Positions 27,436 through 37,485 of a stretch of 64,000 nucleotides of DNA are shown here, piece by piece. The number at the start of each line of letters is the position of its first letter. Within the stretch, counting starts at the first letter, position 1. Source of the stretch: an uncultured Bacteroidota bacterium. GTDB taxonomy: Bacteria; Bacteroidota; Bacteroidia; Flavobacteriales; Flavobacteriaceae. The notes beneath the pieces were generated by a model that saw nothing but the letters and a program-made list of their open reading frames with translations, ran no database searches and was not told where the DNA came from. The DNA lies in contig CACJQM010000002.1 in the NCBI GenBank assembly GCA_902595555.1, positions 62,001 through 126,000 of the forward strand. Reading direction: 5' to 3'. Made by a program: the position numbers and the translations under genes.

Positions 27436-27465
27436 TTTGTATTGCACTAATGTATTGTAAATTTG
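27436..27465 (+). promoter_or_regulatory. Bacteroidota-type promoter of the azurin-like gene
   Basis: TTTG at 27436-27439 and TAAATTTG at 27458-27465 are 18 bases apart, an exact match to the TTTG-N(17-23)-TAnnTTTG consensus. Transcription would start near 27470, which excludes the TTG at 27463 as start codon and supports the ATG at 27478 with a very short leader. Confidence 0.65.
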
Positions 27466-27477
27466 AAAAAAATAATT

Positions 27478-27966
27478 ATGAAAAAGCTATTAGCCCAAAT
27501 TTGTTTTGTTTTGCTATTAATCAGTTGTGGAAACGAACCAAAAAAAGAGAAATTCTCTTATGAAAGAGTGAAAGTAGAAGAAAAAACAGAAACTAATTCA
27601 AATCTGCTTGTTTTGAACTCTAATGATTTCATGGAATTTGACAAAAGTGTACTAAAAGCCAAGGCAGGTGAGGAAGTTAATTTATTATTAAATCACACAG
27701 GTCAAATTGACAAAGAAACTATGGGTCATAATTTTGTTTTGCTTAAAAATGGTGTTGATGTAGACGATTTTGCTCAGGCAGCTATGCTAGCAAAAGAAAG
27801 TGAATATATTCCACCTGGAGATGACACGATTGCCTACACTTCAATGATTGGTGGCGGAGAATCAGATCAAATTAGCTTCACATTAGATGAGCCTGGAACA
27901 TATGTTTTTTTATGCACATTTCCAGGTCACTATAATATAATGAGAGGCGAATTTATAGTTGAATAA
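27478..27966 (+). CDS. Azurin-like type 1 copper lipoprotein
   Basis: A 162-residue cupredoxin, a periplasmic or membrane-anchored electron carrier. The signal peptide ends with lipobox LISC (Cys17). All four type 1 copper ligands are visible: H84 in MGHNF and C146, H151, M155 in the C-x4-H-x3-M loop. The partner could be a cytochrome oxidase or nitrite reductase, none of which is in the window. The ATG at 27478 is chosen because the promoter -7 box overlaps the upstream TTG. Confidence 0.92.
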   Translation: MKKLLAQICFVLLLISCGNEPKKEKFSYERVKVEEKTETNSNLLVLNSNDFMEFDKSVLKAKAGEEVNLLLNHTGQIDKETMGHNFVLLKNGVDVDDFAQAAMLAKESEYIPPGDDTIAYTSMIGGGESDQISFTLDEPGTYVFLCTFPGHYNIMRGEFIVE

Positions 27967-29106
27967 ATGAAATTTAATACTAAAGTAATTCACGGAGGAC
28001 AAATAAAAGAAAAAGCATATGGTGCTGTAATGCCACCTATTTATCAAACCTCAACATATGCTCAAGCTAGCCCTGGTGAACATAAAGGTTATGAGTATAG
28101 TAGAACCCAAAACCCAACAAGACACGCATTAGAGAGATCAATCGCTAGTTTAGAAAATGCCAAATATGGTTTAGGATTCAGTTCTGGGCTTTCAGCAATT
28201 GATGCAATTATGAAATTATTCAAATCTGGTGATGAAATTATTTCAACCAATGACTTATACGGCGGATCATATAGACTATTCAATAAGATTTATAAAAAGT
28301 TTGGTTTGAAATTCATCTTTACCGATTTGAGAGACTTAAGCAATGTTAAGAATTTAATCACTGATAAAACAAAATTAATTTGGGTAGAGACACCAACTAA
28401 TCCAATGATAAATGTTATTGACATAAAAGGGCTGTCTGATATTTGTAAATCAAACAATATTCTTTTAGGAGTAGATAACACATTTTCAACTCCATATCTT
28501 CAAAAACCAATTGATTTAGGAGCTGATATAGTTATGCATTCTGCAACTAAATTTCTTGCTGGACACAGTGATGTAATATTAGGCCTTTTGGCAGTATCAA
28601 ATGATGAACTTGCTGAAAAATTATATTTCATGCAAAATTCAAGCGGAGCAATATGTGGACCAATGGACTCATTTTTAACATTAAGAGGAATAAAAACATT
28701 ACATGTAAGAATGGATAGACATTGCGAAAATGCATCTAAAATTGTTGAATTTTTAGATGCTCATGCATCTGTAGATAAACTATATTGGCCTGGATTAAAA
28801 ACACATCGAAATCATGATGTGGCCACTCGTCAAATGAAGAATTTTGGAGGTATGATTTCATTTACAGTCAAAAATGGAAATTTTGAAAAAGTGAAAAAAA
28901 TAACAAGTAATTTCAAGGTTTTCACTCTAGCAGAATCATTAGGTGGTGTTGAAAGCTTAGTTAATCATCCAGCCACTATGACTCACGCTTCAATTCCAAA
29001 AGAGGAAAGAGATAAAACTGGTATTGTAGATTCATTGATTAGGCTCAGTGTTGGAATTGAGGATGTCAAAGATCTAATTGATGATCTTGAACAAGCAATT
29101 GGTTAA
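27967..29106 (+). CDS. Cystathionine gamma-synthase/lyase family PLP enzyme
   Basis: A 379-residue Cys/Met-metabolism PLP enzyme. The YSRTQNPTR substrate/phosphate segment, the DNTFSTPYLQKP segment and the PLP lysine in HSATKFLAGHSD are all present, and the tetramer motif GGVESLVNHPATMTHAS closes the protein. It could make cystathionine (gamma-synthase) or cleave it (gamma-lyase); sequence alone does not decide, although the gamma-synthase label is common in flavobacteria. It starts directly after the azurin stop. Confidence 0.88.
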   Translation: MKFNTKVIHGGQIKEKAYGAVMPPIYQTSTYAQASPGEHKGYEYSRTQNPTRHALERSIASLENAKYGLGFSSGLSAIDAIMKLFKSGDEIISTNDLYGGSYRLFNKIYKKFGLKFIFTDLRDLSNVKNLITDKTKLIWVETPTNPMINVIDIKGLSDICKSNNILLGVDNTFSTPYLQKPIDLGADIVMHSATKFLAGHSDVILGLLAVSNDELAEKLYFMQNSSGAICGPMDSFLTLRGIKTLHVRMDRHCENASKIVEFLDAHASVDKLYWPGLKTHRNHDVATRQMKNFGGMISFTVKNGNFEKVKKITSNFKVFTLAESLGGVESLVNHPATMTHASIPKEERDKTGIVDSLIRLSVGIEDVKDLIDDLEQAIG

Positions 29107-29136
29107 TTATGACTAATTTTGTATAAATCATTGTAA

Positions 29137-30477
29137 ATGAATAAAATAATTAACCAATTTTTAGCTGAAATAGATAAAAGAAATTCTCACGAGCCAGAAT
29201 TTATGCAAGCCGTTAAAGAGGTTTCTGAAGATTTGATCCCATATATAGTTAGCCAAGATATTTATCATGGTAAAAACATTTTAATGAGGATGGTTGAGCC
29301 GGAACGAGTTGTAATGTTTAGAGTAAATTGGATTGATGATAACGGTGAAATTAGAGTTAACAGAGGGTATAGAGTTGAAATGAACTCAGCAATAGGTCCG
29401 TACAAAGGAGGATTAAGATTTCATCCCAGTGTTAACCTAAGTATTCTAAAATTTTTAGCATTTGAACAAGTTTTTAAGAATAGTTTAACAACACTTCCAA
29501 TGGGTGGTGGTAAGGGGGGAGCAGATTTTGATCCTAAAAATAAATCAGATGGGGAAGTGATGAGATTTTGTCAAAGCTTTATGACAGAACTTTTCAGGCA
29601 TATTGGTCCTAATACTGATATACCAGCTGGAGATATAGGAGTTGGAGGAAGAGAAATTGGATATTTATTTGGACAATATAAAAGGTTGAAAAATGAGTTT
29701 ACAGGTGTTTTAACTGGGAAAGGTGTTTCCTGGGGAGGGTCACTAATTAGACCTGAGGCAACAGGATATGGAACTGTATATTTTGCTGAAGATATGCTAA
29801 ATCACATAGGTGATAGTATTAAAGGTAAGACTGTGACAATCTCTGGATCGGGTAATGTAGCACAGTATGCAGCTGAAAAATGTCTTCATCTAGGAGCTAA
29901 GGTTCTTACAATGTCTGATTCATCAGGGTATATTTATGATAAAGAAGGAATTAATGAAGAAAAGTTAAATCACATCATGGATATTAAAAATAATAAACGT
30001 GGTAGAATTTATGAATACGTAAAGAAATATCCAAAAGCTGAATTTATAAAAGGTAAAAAACCATGGGCAGTTAAATGCGATGTTGCACTTCCTTCGGCTA
30101 CTCAAAACGAAGTAAACGGTACAGACGCTAAAACGCTACTCAAAAATGGTTGCATATGTGTTGCAGAAGGCGCAAATATGCCATGTGATCACAATGCTAT
30201 AAAACAATTTAAGGATAATAAAATTTTATTTGCACCTGGAAAAGCCTCTAATGCAGGAGGAGTTGCTGTATCTGGTCTTGAAATGGCTCAAAATTCCTTA
30301 AGATATTCATGGACTAGAGAAGAAGTAGATGAAAAACTTAAAGAAATTATGATAAAAATCCATAAAAAATGTCTGAAATATGGAAAAGAGAAAGATTATG
30401 TAGATTATGGAAAGGGTGCTAATATTTCATCATTTATAAAAGTTGCTGATGCAATGCTTGCTCAAGGCGTTGTTTAA
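29137..30477 (+). CDS. gdhA: NADP-specific glutamate dehydrogenase
   Basis: A 446-residue hexameric enzyme that makes glutamate from 2-oxoglutarate and ammonium. The GPYKGGLRFHPSVN segment, the catalytic-lysine segment PMGGGKGGADFDPK, the DIPAGDIGVGGREIG segment and the Rossmann motif SGSGNVAQ are all present. Length (about 445-450) and the closing KVADAMLAQG segment fit the NADP-type enzyme used in ammonium assimilation. It follows the PLP enzyme by 30 bases and precedes recO by 9. Confidence 0.96.
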   Translation: MNKIINQFLAEIDKRNSHEPEFMQAVKEVSEDLIPYIVSQDIYHGKNILMRMVEPERVVMFRVNWIDDNGEIRVNRGYRVEMNSAIGPYKGGLRFHPSVNLSILKFLAFEQVFKNSLTTLPMGGGKGGADFDPKNKSDGEVMRFCQSFMTELFRHIGPNTDIPAGDIGVGGREIGYLFGQYKRLKNEFTGVLTGKGVSWGGSLIRPEATGYGTVYFAEDMLNHIGDSIKGKTVTISGSGNVAQYAAEKCLHLGAKVLTMSDSSGYIYDKEGINEEKLNHIMDIKNNKRGRIYEYVKKYPKAEFIKGKKPWAVKCDVALPSATQNEVNGTDAKTLLKNGCICVAEGANMPCDHNAIKQFKDNKILFAPGKASNAGGVAVSGLEMAQNSLRYSWTREEVDEKLKEIMIKIHKKCLKYGKEKDYVDYGKGANISSFIKVADAMLAQGVV

Positions 30478-30486
30478 ATCATATCA

Positions 30487-31206
30487 ATGCTTACCAATTC
30501 TGAAGCGATAATTTTAGGTTATATAAATTATTCTGAAACTAGTATAATTCTAAAAGCATATACAAAAGACTTTGGTTTTAAATCATTTATTATAAGGGGA
30601 ATACGAACAAAAAAAAAGAAAAAAATAACACTTGGGCAACTTCAGCCTTTAACAATTCTTGATATTGAATTCAATAATAGCAAAAACAATAAACTATCAT
30701 ATTTAAAAACAATTAAAGTTATTGAACCTTTTACCTCAATTAATAATGATATCATCAAGATAAATATCTGTCTTTTTTTAGCTGAATTTCTTTCTAAAAC
30801 TTTAAAAATTGACCTTAAAAATACGCAGCTTTTTGAATTTATAAAGCAAAGTTTGCTGTGGTTCGATAACTCTGAAAAAGCGCCTAATTTTCATTTACTC
30901 TTTATTCTTAAACTTTCTGATTACCTAGGGATATTACCTAAATACTCGTCTGATGAGTCTTTATTTTTTGATATTGAAAATGGAATTTTTACAAATACAC
31001 CTTTGTCAAAAAAATATGTTAAAGGTCAAGTTGTAGAAGATCTAAAGAATATTTTGGGCATAAAATTTGATTATAATAATAAAGTTTTAACAAACATTAA
31101 CCAAAGAAAAGACATGCTTAACTTTTTAATTTTATATTATGAATTTCATGTTTCTGGTTTTATTAGACCTAAATCTGTTGATATCCTAAATGAAGTATTT
31201 TCATAA
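30487..31206 (+). CDS. recO: DNA repair protein RecO
   Basis: A 239-residue protein with the RecO N-terminal OB fold (ILGYINYSETSIILKAYTKD) and a helical C-terminal domain. RecO loads RecA on SSB-coated DNA with RecR. The zinc-finger cysteines seen in some RecO proteins are absent: the C-terminal half has only one Cys. It overlaps the TonB-receptor gene by 17 bases. Confidence 0.9.
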   Translation: MLTNSEAIILGYINYSETSIILKAYTKDFGFKSFIIRGIRTKKKKKITLGQLQPLTILDIEFNNSKNNKLSYLKTIKVIEPFTSINNDIIKINICLFLAEFLSKTLKIDLKNTQLFEFIKQSLLWFDNSEKAPNFHLLFILKLSDYLGILPKYSSDESLFFDIENGIFTNTPLSKKYVKGQVVEDLKNILGIKFDYNNKVLTNINQRKDMLNFLILYYEFHVSGFIRPKSVDILNEVFS

Positions 31207-33655
31207 TATATTATCACTCTTATTTATTCTATTTTTTTCTGAAGTTCTTTCTCAAAAAATTACACTCGTGGACTCAACTAGCGGAAGACCAATTCGAGGA
31301 GTATTAGTCTTTGATTCTGAAAGAACAACTAGGGCAGTTTCAAATAGAAATGGATTAGTTAATTTAAACAGCTTTAAAGATTCTGATTCAATTTTTTTTA
31401 CTCACATAGTTTATGAGAGAAAAACTTTACTCTACAATTCATTAAAAGAAGGTGATAATATAATTCTATCGCCTAAAGCTTTAGGTTTAAATGAAGTTGT
31501 TCTTTCCGTTTCAAGAAATATTCAAAATGTAATGACTCTTTCAAGGAAAGTTTCAGTTATAAACAGAAGTAGTACAAACTTAGATATACCTAGAAATACA
31601 GCTGAAATGCTCTATCATGGTGGTGGAATTCATGTTCAAAAATCGCAAAGTGGCGGTGGAAGTCCTGTAATAAGGGGCTTTGAAGCGAACAGAGTTTTAT
31701 TAGTTGTTGATGGTGTTAGAATGAATAATGCTATATATAGATCTGGTCACGTACATAATGCTATTTCCATTGATGCAAATTCTCTAGAGAGAACTGAAGT
31801 GATATTTGGTCCATCCTCAGTTGGATATGGTTCTGATGCCCTTGGAGGTGTAATTCATTTTTACACGAAAACACCAAGGCTTGATAAAGAAGAAGTGATT
31901 GATTACACAAAATCAATTTCTTACAACTTGAGAGATCAATCAAAGGTAAATAACTATTCGCTTGAACTAAGTAGAAAAAACTGGGCTAGCTATACAAGTT
32001 ATACCAAATCTTATTTTGGTGATATTCATATGGGTAAAGTTAGAAATCATGGATACGAAGATTGGGGGTTAGTAAATTACTACTCAAAAAATATTAATGG
32101 AGAGTTTTTTGAAAATCAATCTGTAAACAACAATCCTAACTTGCAAAGAAATACATCGTACAAACAAAAAGACCTAATACAAAAATTCAATTTTAAAATA
32201 TCTAAAACTGTAAGATTGATTTTAAATTTTCAGTTTTCAGAATCATCAAACATAAATAGATTTGATAAGCTGAGTGAAAAAAATGAAGAGGGAAAATTAA
32301 AATTTGCGGAGTGGTATTATGGACCACAAAAAAGATCCTTTATTTCTTCTAAACTAAGTTTTCAAAGTAAAAAATTATTTGACAGAGCAGATATAATATT
32401 TGCATACCAAAAAATTGATGAAAGCAGAAATAAAAGAAAATTTGGTTCAAACTTATTGAATATTCAAGATGAGAATTTAAATGTTTTCTCTGTAAACTCT
32501 GACTTTTTCAAAAGAATCGATAGACAAAAATCAATAGCATATGGAATAGAGTTAACAAATAACAAATTAGATTCTGATGGATTTGAATCATTAGTTAATT
32601 CTAACAATTTAAACAAGTCTATTTCCAGATATCCTAATGATGGAAGTAGCTATAAATCAGTAGCTGGATATTTTAATTACAAAAGATTTATAAATAGAAA
32701 TACCAATTATGATTTTGGACTGAGAATTTCAACAATTAGCATCAAAGCTAATTGGGATTATGATTTCTTCAATTCAGACTATGATGACAAGTATAATACG
32801 TTATTTTTTCAGCAATTTGATGGATTAGAAATGAATAACTCATCTTTAACCGGAAGTTTAGGAATTGTACATAGAATGAATGATTTTAATAAAATATCGT
32901 TCAATATTTCAAGTGGATTTAGATCTCCAAATATTGATGATATAGGAAAAATAAGAGAAAACTCAGGAATATTGAATGTTCCTAACATGGAATTAAAACC
33001 TGAATATGTTTATACTCTGGATTTTGGATGGTCAAAGTTCAATAAAAACTTTAGAACTAATTTCAATATTTATTATACAATTTTGAATGGAACAATAGGA
33101 CGTGATTATTATATGGGAGAGGGCAATAGAATACTTTATGATGAAGAACTAGTTCAAACGATGGCGAATTTTAATTTAGGTAATTCTAATGTGTATGGTG
33201 GAAACTTTGAATTAAAAGCAAGAGTTTTAGATAATATTCTTATAAATGGAAGTATAACTTACACAAAAGGCTCAACCTTAAAGGACATGCTCCCAATGCC
33301 TTCAATTCCTCCTCTTTTTGGTAGTATTAAACTAAAACTAATGAATGAAAAATCACAATATCAATTATCATACAGGTTTTCTAGCTCAAAAGATGCATCT
33401 TCATACAGTATAGGTGGTGAGGATGGTTTAGATGAAACGCCTTTGATAGTAGACTCAAATGGAAACATTCAGTATGTTGGTATGCCTGCATGGGGGGTTT
33501 TTCAACTATCAAGCTTGTTCAAGACCACAATTTTAAAAAGACCTATTGATTTTAAGATAATATTAGATAATATTTTTGATATTCATTACAGAGAATTTGC
33601 ATCTGGAATTTCATCACCAGGTAGATCATTAAACTTGGTGGCTATTTTCAATTAA
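31190..33655 (+). CDS. TonB-dependent outer-membrane receptor
   Basis: An 821-residue outer-membrane receptor. A signal peptide (1-21) is followed by a carboxypeptidase-regulatory-like domain (about 22-95), a plug (about 105-225, with SPVIRGFEANRVLLVVDGVRMN and a GSDALGGVIHFYTK end) and a 22-strand barrel. The plug end resembles haem or siderophore-type receptors more than SusC. No SusD partner is adjacent. Starting within recO, it is co-transcribed with that gene. Confidence 0.9.
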   Translation: MKYFHNILSLLFILFFSEVLSQKITLVDSTSGRPIRGVLVFDSERTTRAVSNRNGLVNLNSFKDSDSIFFTHIVYERKTLLYNSLKEGDNIILSPKALGLNEVVLSVSRNIQNVMTLSRKVSVINRSSTNLDIPRNTAEMLYHGGGIHVQKSQSGGGSPVIRGFEANRVLLVVDGVRMNNAIYRSGHVHNAISIDANSLERTEVIFGPSSVGYGSDALGGVIHFYTKTPRLDKEEVIDYTKSISYNLRDQSKVNNYSLELSRKNWASYTSYTKSYFGDIHMGKVRNHGYEDWGLVNYYSKNINGEFFENQSVNNNPNLQRNTSYKQKDLIQKFNFKISKTVRLILNFQFSESSNINRFDKLSEKNEEGKLKFAEWYYGPQKRSFISSKLSFQSKKLFDRADIIFAYQKIDESRNKRKFGSNLLNIQDENLNVFSVNSDFFKRIDRQKSIAYGIELTNNKLDSDGFESLVNSNNLNKSISRYPNDGSSYKSVAGYFNYKRFINRNTNYDFGLRISTISIKANWDYDFFNSDYDDKYNTLFFQQFDGLEMNNSSLTGSLGIVHRMNDFNKISFNISSGFRSPNIDDIGKIRENSGILNVPNMELKPEYVYTLDFGWSKFNKNFRTNFNIYYTILNGTIGRDYYMGEGNRILYDEELVQTMANFNLGNSNVYGGNFELKARVLDNILINGSITYTKGSTLKDMLPMPSIPPLFGSIKLKLMNEKSQYQLSYRFSSSKDASSYSIGGEDGLDETPLIVDSNGNIQYVGMPAWGVFQLSSLFKTTILKRPIDFKIILDNIFDIHYREFASGISSPGRSLNLVAIFN

Positions 33656-33714
33656 GTCCTGTTTATTATCCATAAATTACATTAAAATTAATTACTTTCG
33701 TTTTTTGATTTTTT

Positions 33715-36700
33715 ATGTCATTTAAAGAATATAAAACATTAGATCTAATTAAGGTTTCTGACCATATTTCCTCTTTTTGGAAAGTTGATAAAACATTTGA
33801 AAAGAGTATTTCAACCAGAAATAAAAAAGAATTCATTTTCTATGAGGGTCCCCCCTCAGCGAATGGAATGCCCGGGATTCATCATGTGATGGCCAGAGCA
33901 ATTAAGGATATCTTTTGTAGATATAAAACTCTGAAAGGTTTCAAAGTAAACAGAAAAGCTGGTTGGGATACTCACGGACTTCCAATTGAACTTGGTGTAG
34001 AAAAAGAATTAAATATTTCTAAAGAGGACATTGGATCAAAGATTAGTATCAAAGATTATAATGAGGCATGTAAAAAAGCCGTGATGAAATATACAGATGT
34101 GTGGAATAATCTAACTAAAAGAATAGGTTATTGGGTAGATATGGATGATCCTTACATTACCTATAAATCTAAATATATAGAGTCTGTTTGGTGGTTATTA
34201 AAAGACTTACACGAAAAAAAGTTGATATATAAAGGGTATAGTGTACAACCCTATTCTCCTAAAGCTGGAACGGGACTTAGCTCACATGAGCTAAATCAAC
34301 CAGGGACTTATCAAGATATTACAGATACAACTGTAACTGCTCAATTTGAATGTATAGATGAATCAGTCCCTGATTTTTTAAAAAAATATTCTAAAATTTT
34401 TGTTCTAGCATGGACTACAACGCCATGGACATTACCTTCAAATACAGCATTAACAGTTGGTGAAAAAATTGAATATTGTTTAATTAAGACATTTAATTTA
34501 TATACACATCAACCAATAAATGTTGTATTAGCAAAAGAATTGATAACTAAAGTTTTTAAAATAAACTTTAAAGAGGTTCAAAATCAAGAAGAATTAGTTT
34601 TTAATAACGATAAAGAAATTCCATACATGCTATTGGAAACATTTTCAGGAAAGCAAATTGTTGGAATGAAATATCATCAAATTTGGGATGATGCTCCTTT
34701 ACCAAATGATAGTCCAGAAAATGCATTTAGATTGATAGCGGGTGATTTTGTTGCCACTGAGGATGGTACTGGTATTGTACATACCGCACCAACATTTGGT
34801 GCAGATGATGCTATCGCGGCAAGAAATGCTAAACCAGAAGTTCCTCCAATGCTAATTAAAAATAAAAATGATGATCTTGTTCCTCTTGTTGATCTCCAAG
34901 GAAAATTTGTAAAAGAATTAGGGTTTTTAGGTGGAAAATTTGTTAAAAACGAATATTATGACAAGGGAAAAGCACCAGAACGTTCAGTTGATGTTGAAAT
35001 TGCAATTAAACTTAAAGAACAAAACAAAGCATTTAGAGTAGAAAAATATACTCATAGTTATCCAAATTGCTGGAGAACTGATAAACCAGTTCTATACTAT
35101 CCTTTAAACTCATGGTTTATTAAAGTAACCGAAAAAAGAGATGAATTAATTGCCTTGAATAATAAAATTAATTGGAAGCCAAAGTCAACTGGTGAAGGTA
35201 GATTCGGTAACTGGCTGAATAATGCAAATGATTGGAATCTTTCAAGATCAAGATTTTGGGGAATCCCTTTACCCATATGGAAATCTGAGGATGGATCAGA
35301 AACAAAAGTTATTGGATCCATTGAACAGTTAATAACTGAAATCAATCATTCAGTAGAAAATGGAAATATGAATTCAAATCCTTTTGATGATTTTGAAATT
35401 GGGGACATGAGTGATGAAAACTATGACAAAATTGATCTTCATAAACATACTATTGATGATATAGTTTTGACATCTGGTTCAAAAAAGAAAATGTACAGGG
35501 AAAGCGATTTGATCGATGTCTGGTTTGACTCAGGTGCAATGCCATATGCTCAATGGCATTATCCTTTTGAAAATAAAAATTATATAGATGATAACAAGTT
35601 CTTCCCAGCTGATTATATTGCTGAGGGAGTTGATCAAACTCGAGGGTGGTTTTATACTTTACATGTAATAGGGACATTGGTATTCAATTCTAATTCATAT
35701 AAAAATGTTATATCAAATGGTCTAGTTTTAGATAAGAATGGACAAAAAATGTCGAAAAGGCTAGGTAATGCAGTAGATCCTTTTGAGACTTTAGACAAGT
35801 TTGGACCAGATGCAACTAGATGGTATATGATTTCAAATTCTAATCCATGGGATAACTTAAAATTTGATGTTAGTGGAATTGAAGAGGTAAGAAGAAAGTT
35901 TTTTGGAACCCTTCACAACATATATTCATTTTTTAGTCTTTATGCCAATATTGATAAATTTAAAAATGAAGAAAAAATTATTGATTATAAGGAGAGATGT
36001 GAGCTAGATAGATGGATTATATCTGAGTTAAACACACTTGTTAAAGAAGTAAATGATGCATATGAAAATTATGAGCCTACTAAATCAGCCAGGCTTATTT
36101 CGAAATTCGTTCAAGATAACCTAAGCAATTGGTATGTTAGATTGTCTAGAAGAAGATTTTGGAAAGGTGAATACAATACTGATAAAATTGCAGCATTCCA
36201 AACGCTATTAGAATGCTTAAAAACAGTGTCAATTTTATCTTCTCCAATAAGTCCATTCTTTATGGATAATTTATTTCAAGATTTGACTATGAATAATAAA
36301 TCTGTGCATTTAACTGATTTTCCTAACTATTCAGAATCATTAATAAATAAAGAATTACAAACAAAAATTAGAAAATCTCAAGAAATATGCTCCCTTGCTT
36401 TGTCACTGAGAAAAAAAGAAAAAATTAAAGTTAGACAGCCTTTAAATAAAATAATTATTCCTTATAGAAATGATATGGAAAAAGAAGGTCTAATAGATAT
36501 TTCTGAATTTATAAAATCTGAAATTAATGTTAAAAATGTGGAACTTGTTGGTGATTCTTCTAAAATTTTAGTAAAAAAAGCTAAACCAAATTTTAAATTA
36601 TTGGGTCCAAAGTTTGGAAAGGATTTGAAAATTGTTAGCTCTATTATTAATAATTTAAAATCAGCTGAAATTGAGAAAATTGAAAATGAAAAAGCATTGG

Positions 36701-37086
36701 TTTTAGAAAATAATATTGAAATTTTATTAGAGGATATTGAAATTTATTTTGAAGACATTGAAGGCTGGCAAGTAGTTTCAGAAAATGGTACTACTATAGC
36801 ATTAGATACAAATATTAATGAAGAATTAAAAAACGAGGGGATAGCTCGAGAAATAGTTAATAGAATTCAAAATTTCAGAAAAGATTCTGGTTTTAATGTT
36901 AGTGATAAAATTATTATAGAAATTGAAAACAATAATTTAATTGAAAAAGCTATTTTTGAAAATATTGACTATATTAAAAATGAAACTCTAGCTGTTGATT
37001 TAAATTTTAAACAAACTTTAATCAACGCCCAAGAGTTTGAATTTGATAACTTAAATATTAAAATAAAAATTTTTAAAAAAACATAA
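33715..37086 (+). CDS. ileS: Isoleucine--tRNA ligase, large type
   Basis: A 1123-residue class I tRNA synthetase. The HIGH-type motif is in PPSANGMPGIHHVMAR and the KMSKS motif reads KMSKR near residue 678. Length and KMSKR point to the large, eukaryal-like (type 2) IleRS branch. The editing insertion contains WTTTPWTLPSN and a late HTAPTFGADD segment. The C-terminal zinc-finger cysteines of E. coli IleS are not seen. It is followed by the DksA-like gene after one base. Confidence 0.95.
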   Translation: MSFKEYKTLDLIKVSDHISSFWKVDKTFEKSISTRNKKEFIFYEGPPSANGMPGIHHVMARAIKDIFCRYKTLKGFKVNRKAGWDTHGLPIELGVEKELNISKEDIGSKISIKDYNEACKKAVMKYTDVWNNLTKRIGYWVDMDDPYITYKSKYIESVWWLLKDLHEKKLIYKGYSVQPYSPKAGTGLSSHELNQPGTYQDITDTTVTAQFECIDESVPDFLKKYSKIFVLAWTTTPWTLPSNTALTVGEKIEYCLIKTFNLYTHQPINVVLAKELITKVFKINFKEVQNQEELVFNNDKEIPYMLLETFSGKQIVGMKYHQIWDDAPLPNDSPENAFRLIAGDFVATEDGTGIVHTAPTFGADDAIAARNAKPEVPPMLIKNKNDDLVPLVDLQGKFVKELGFLGGKFVKNEYYDKGKAPERSVDVEIAIKLKEQNKAFRVEKYTHSYPNCWRTDKPVLYYPLNSWFIKVTEKRDELIALNNKINWKPKSTGEGRFGNWLNNANDWNLSRSRFWGIPLPIWKSEDGSETKVIGSIEQLITEINHSVENGNMNSNPFDDFEIGDMSDENYDKIDLHKHTIDDIVLTSGSKKKMYRESDLIDVWFDSGAMPYAQWHYPFENKNYIDDNKFFPADYIAEGVDQTRGWFYTLHVIGTLVFNSNSYKNVISNGLVLDKNGQKMSKRLGNAVDPFETLDKFGPDATRWYMISNSNPWDNLKFDVSGIEEVRRKFFGTLHNIYSFFSLYANIDKFKNEEKIIDYKERCELDRWIISELNTLVKEVNDAYENYEPTKSARLISKFVQDNLSNWYVRLSRRRFWKGEYNTDKIAAFQTLLECLKTVSILSSPISPFFMDNLFQDLTMNNKSVHLTDFPNYSESLINKELQTKIRKSQEICSLALSLRKKEKIKVRQPLNKIIIPYRNDMEKEGLIDISEFIKSEINVKNVELVGDSSKILVKKAKPNFKLLGPKFGKDLKIVSSIINNLKSAEIEKIENEKALVLENNIEILLEDIEIYFEDIEGWQVVSENGTTIALDTNINEELKNEGIAREIVNRIQNFRKDSGFNVSDKIIIEIENNNLIEKAIFENIDYIKNETLAVDLNFKQTLINAQEFEFDNLNIKIKIFKKT

Positions 37087-37087
37087 A

Positions 37088-37474
37088 ATGAAAAAGGATA
37101 ACCTGGTTGTAAGATACTCTGATAAAGATTTAGGGAGTTTTAAAAAAATAATTGAAGAAAAAATTGTAAAAGCTCAAAGAGATTTAGAGCTTATTAGAAG
37201 TGCATATATGAATGATGGCAACAATGGGACAGAAGATACATCTCCAACTTTTAAAGCATTTGAAGAAGGTTCACAAACAATGTCTAAGGAAGCTAATACA
37301 CAACTTGCAATAAGACAAGAAAAGTTCATAAGAGATTTAAAAAATGCTCTAATTAGAATTGAAAATAAAACTTATGGGATTTGCAGAATTACAGGAAAAT
37401 TAATCTCCAAAAAAAGATTAAAACTTGTACCGCACGCAACACTCAGTATTGAAGCAAAAAATAACCAATCTTAG
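37088..37474 (+). CDS. DksA/TraR family protein lacking most zinc cysteines
   Basis: A 128-residue DksA/TraR-like protein: N-terminal coiled coil (about 16-95) and a C-terminal globular end with YGICRITGKLISKKRL and LVPHATLSIEAK. Only one Cys remains where DksA normally has four (CxxC-x17-CxxC), so it should not bind zinc in the classical way. It probably still binds the RNA polymerase secondary channel. The gene follows ileS by one base, an arrangement common in flavobacteria (with lspA close by). Confidence 0.88.
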   Translation: MKKDNLVVRYSDKDLGSFKKIIEEKIVKAQRDLELIRSAYMNDGNNGTEDTSPTFKAFEEGSQTMSKEANTQLAIRQEKFIRDLKNALIRIENKTYGICRITGKLISKKRLKLVPHATLSIEAKNNQS

Positions 37475-37485
37475 GAAAAGATACT

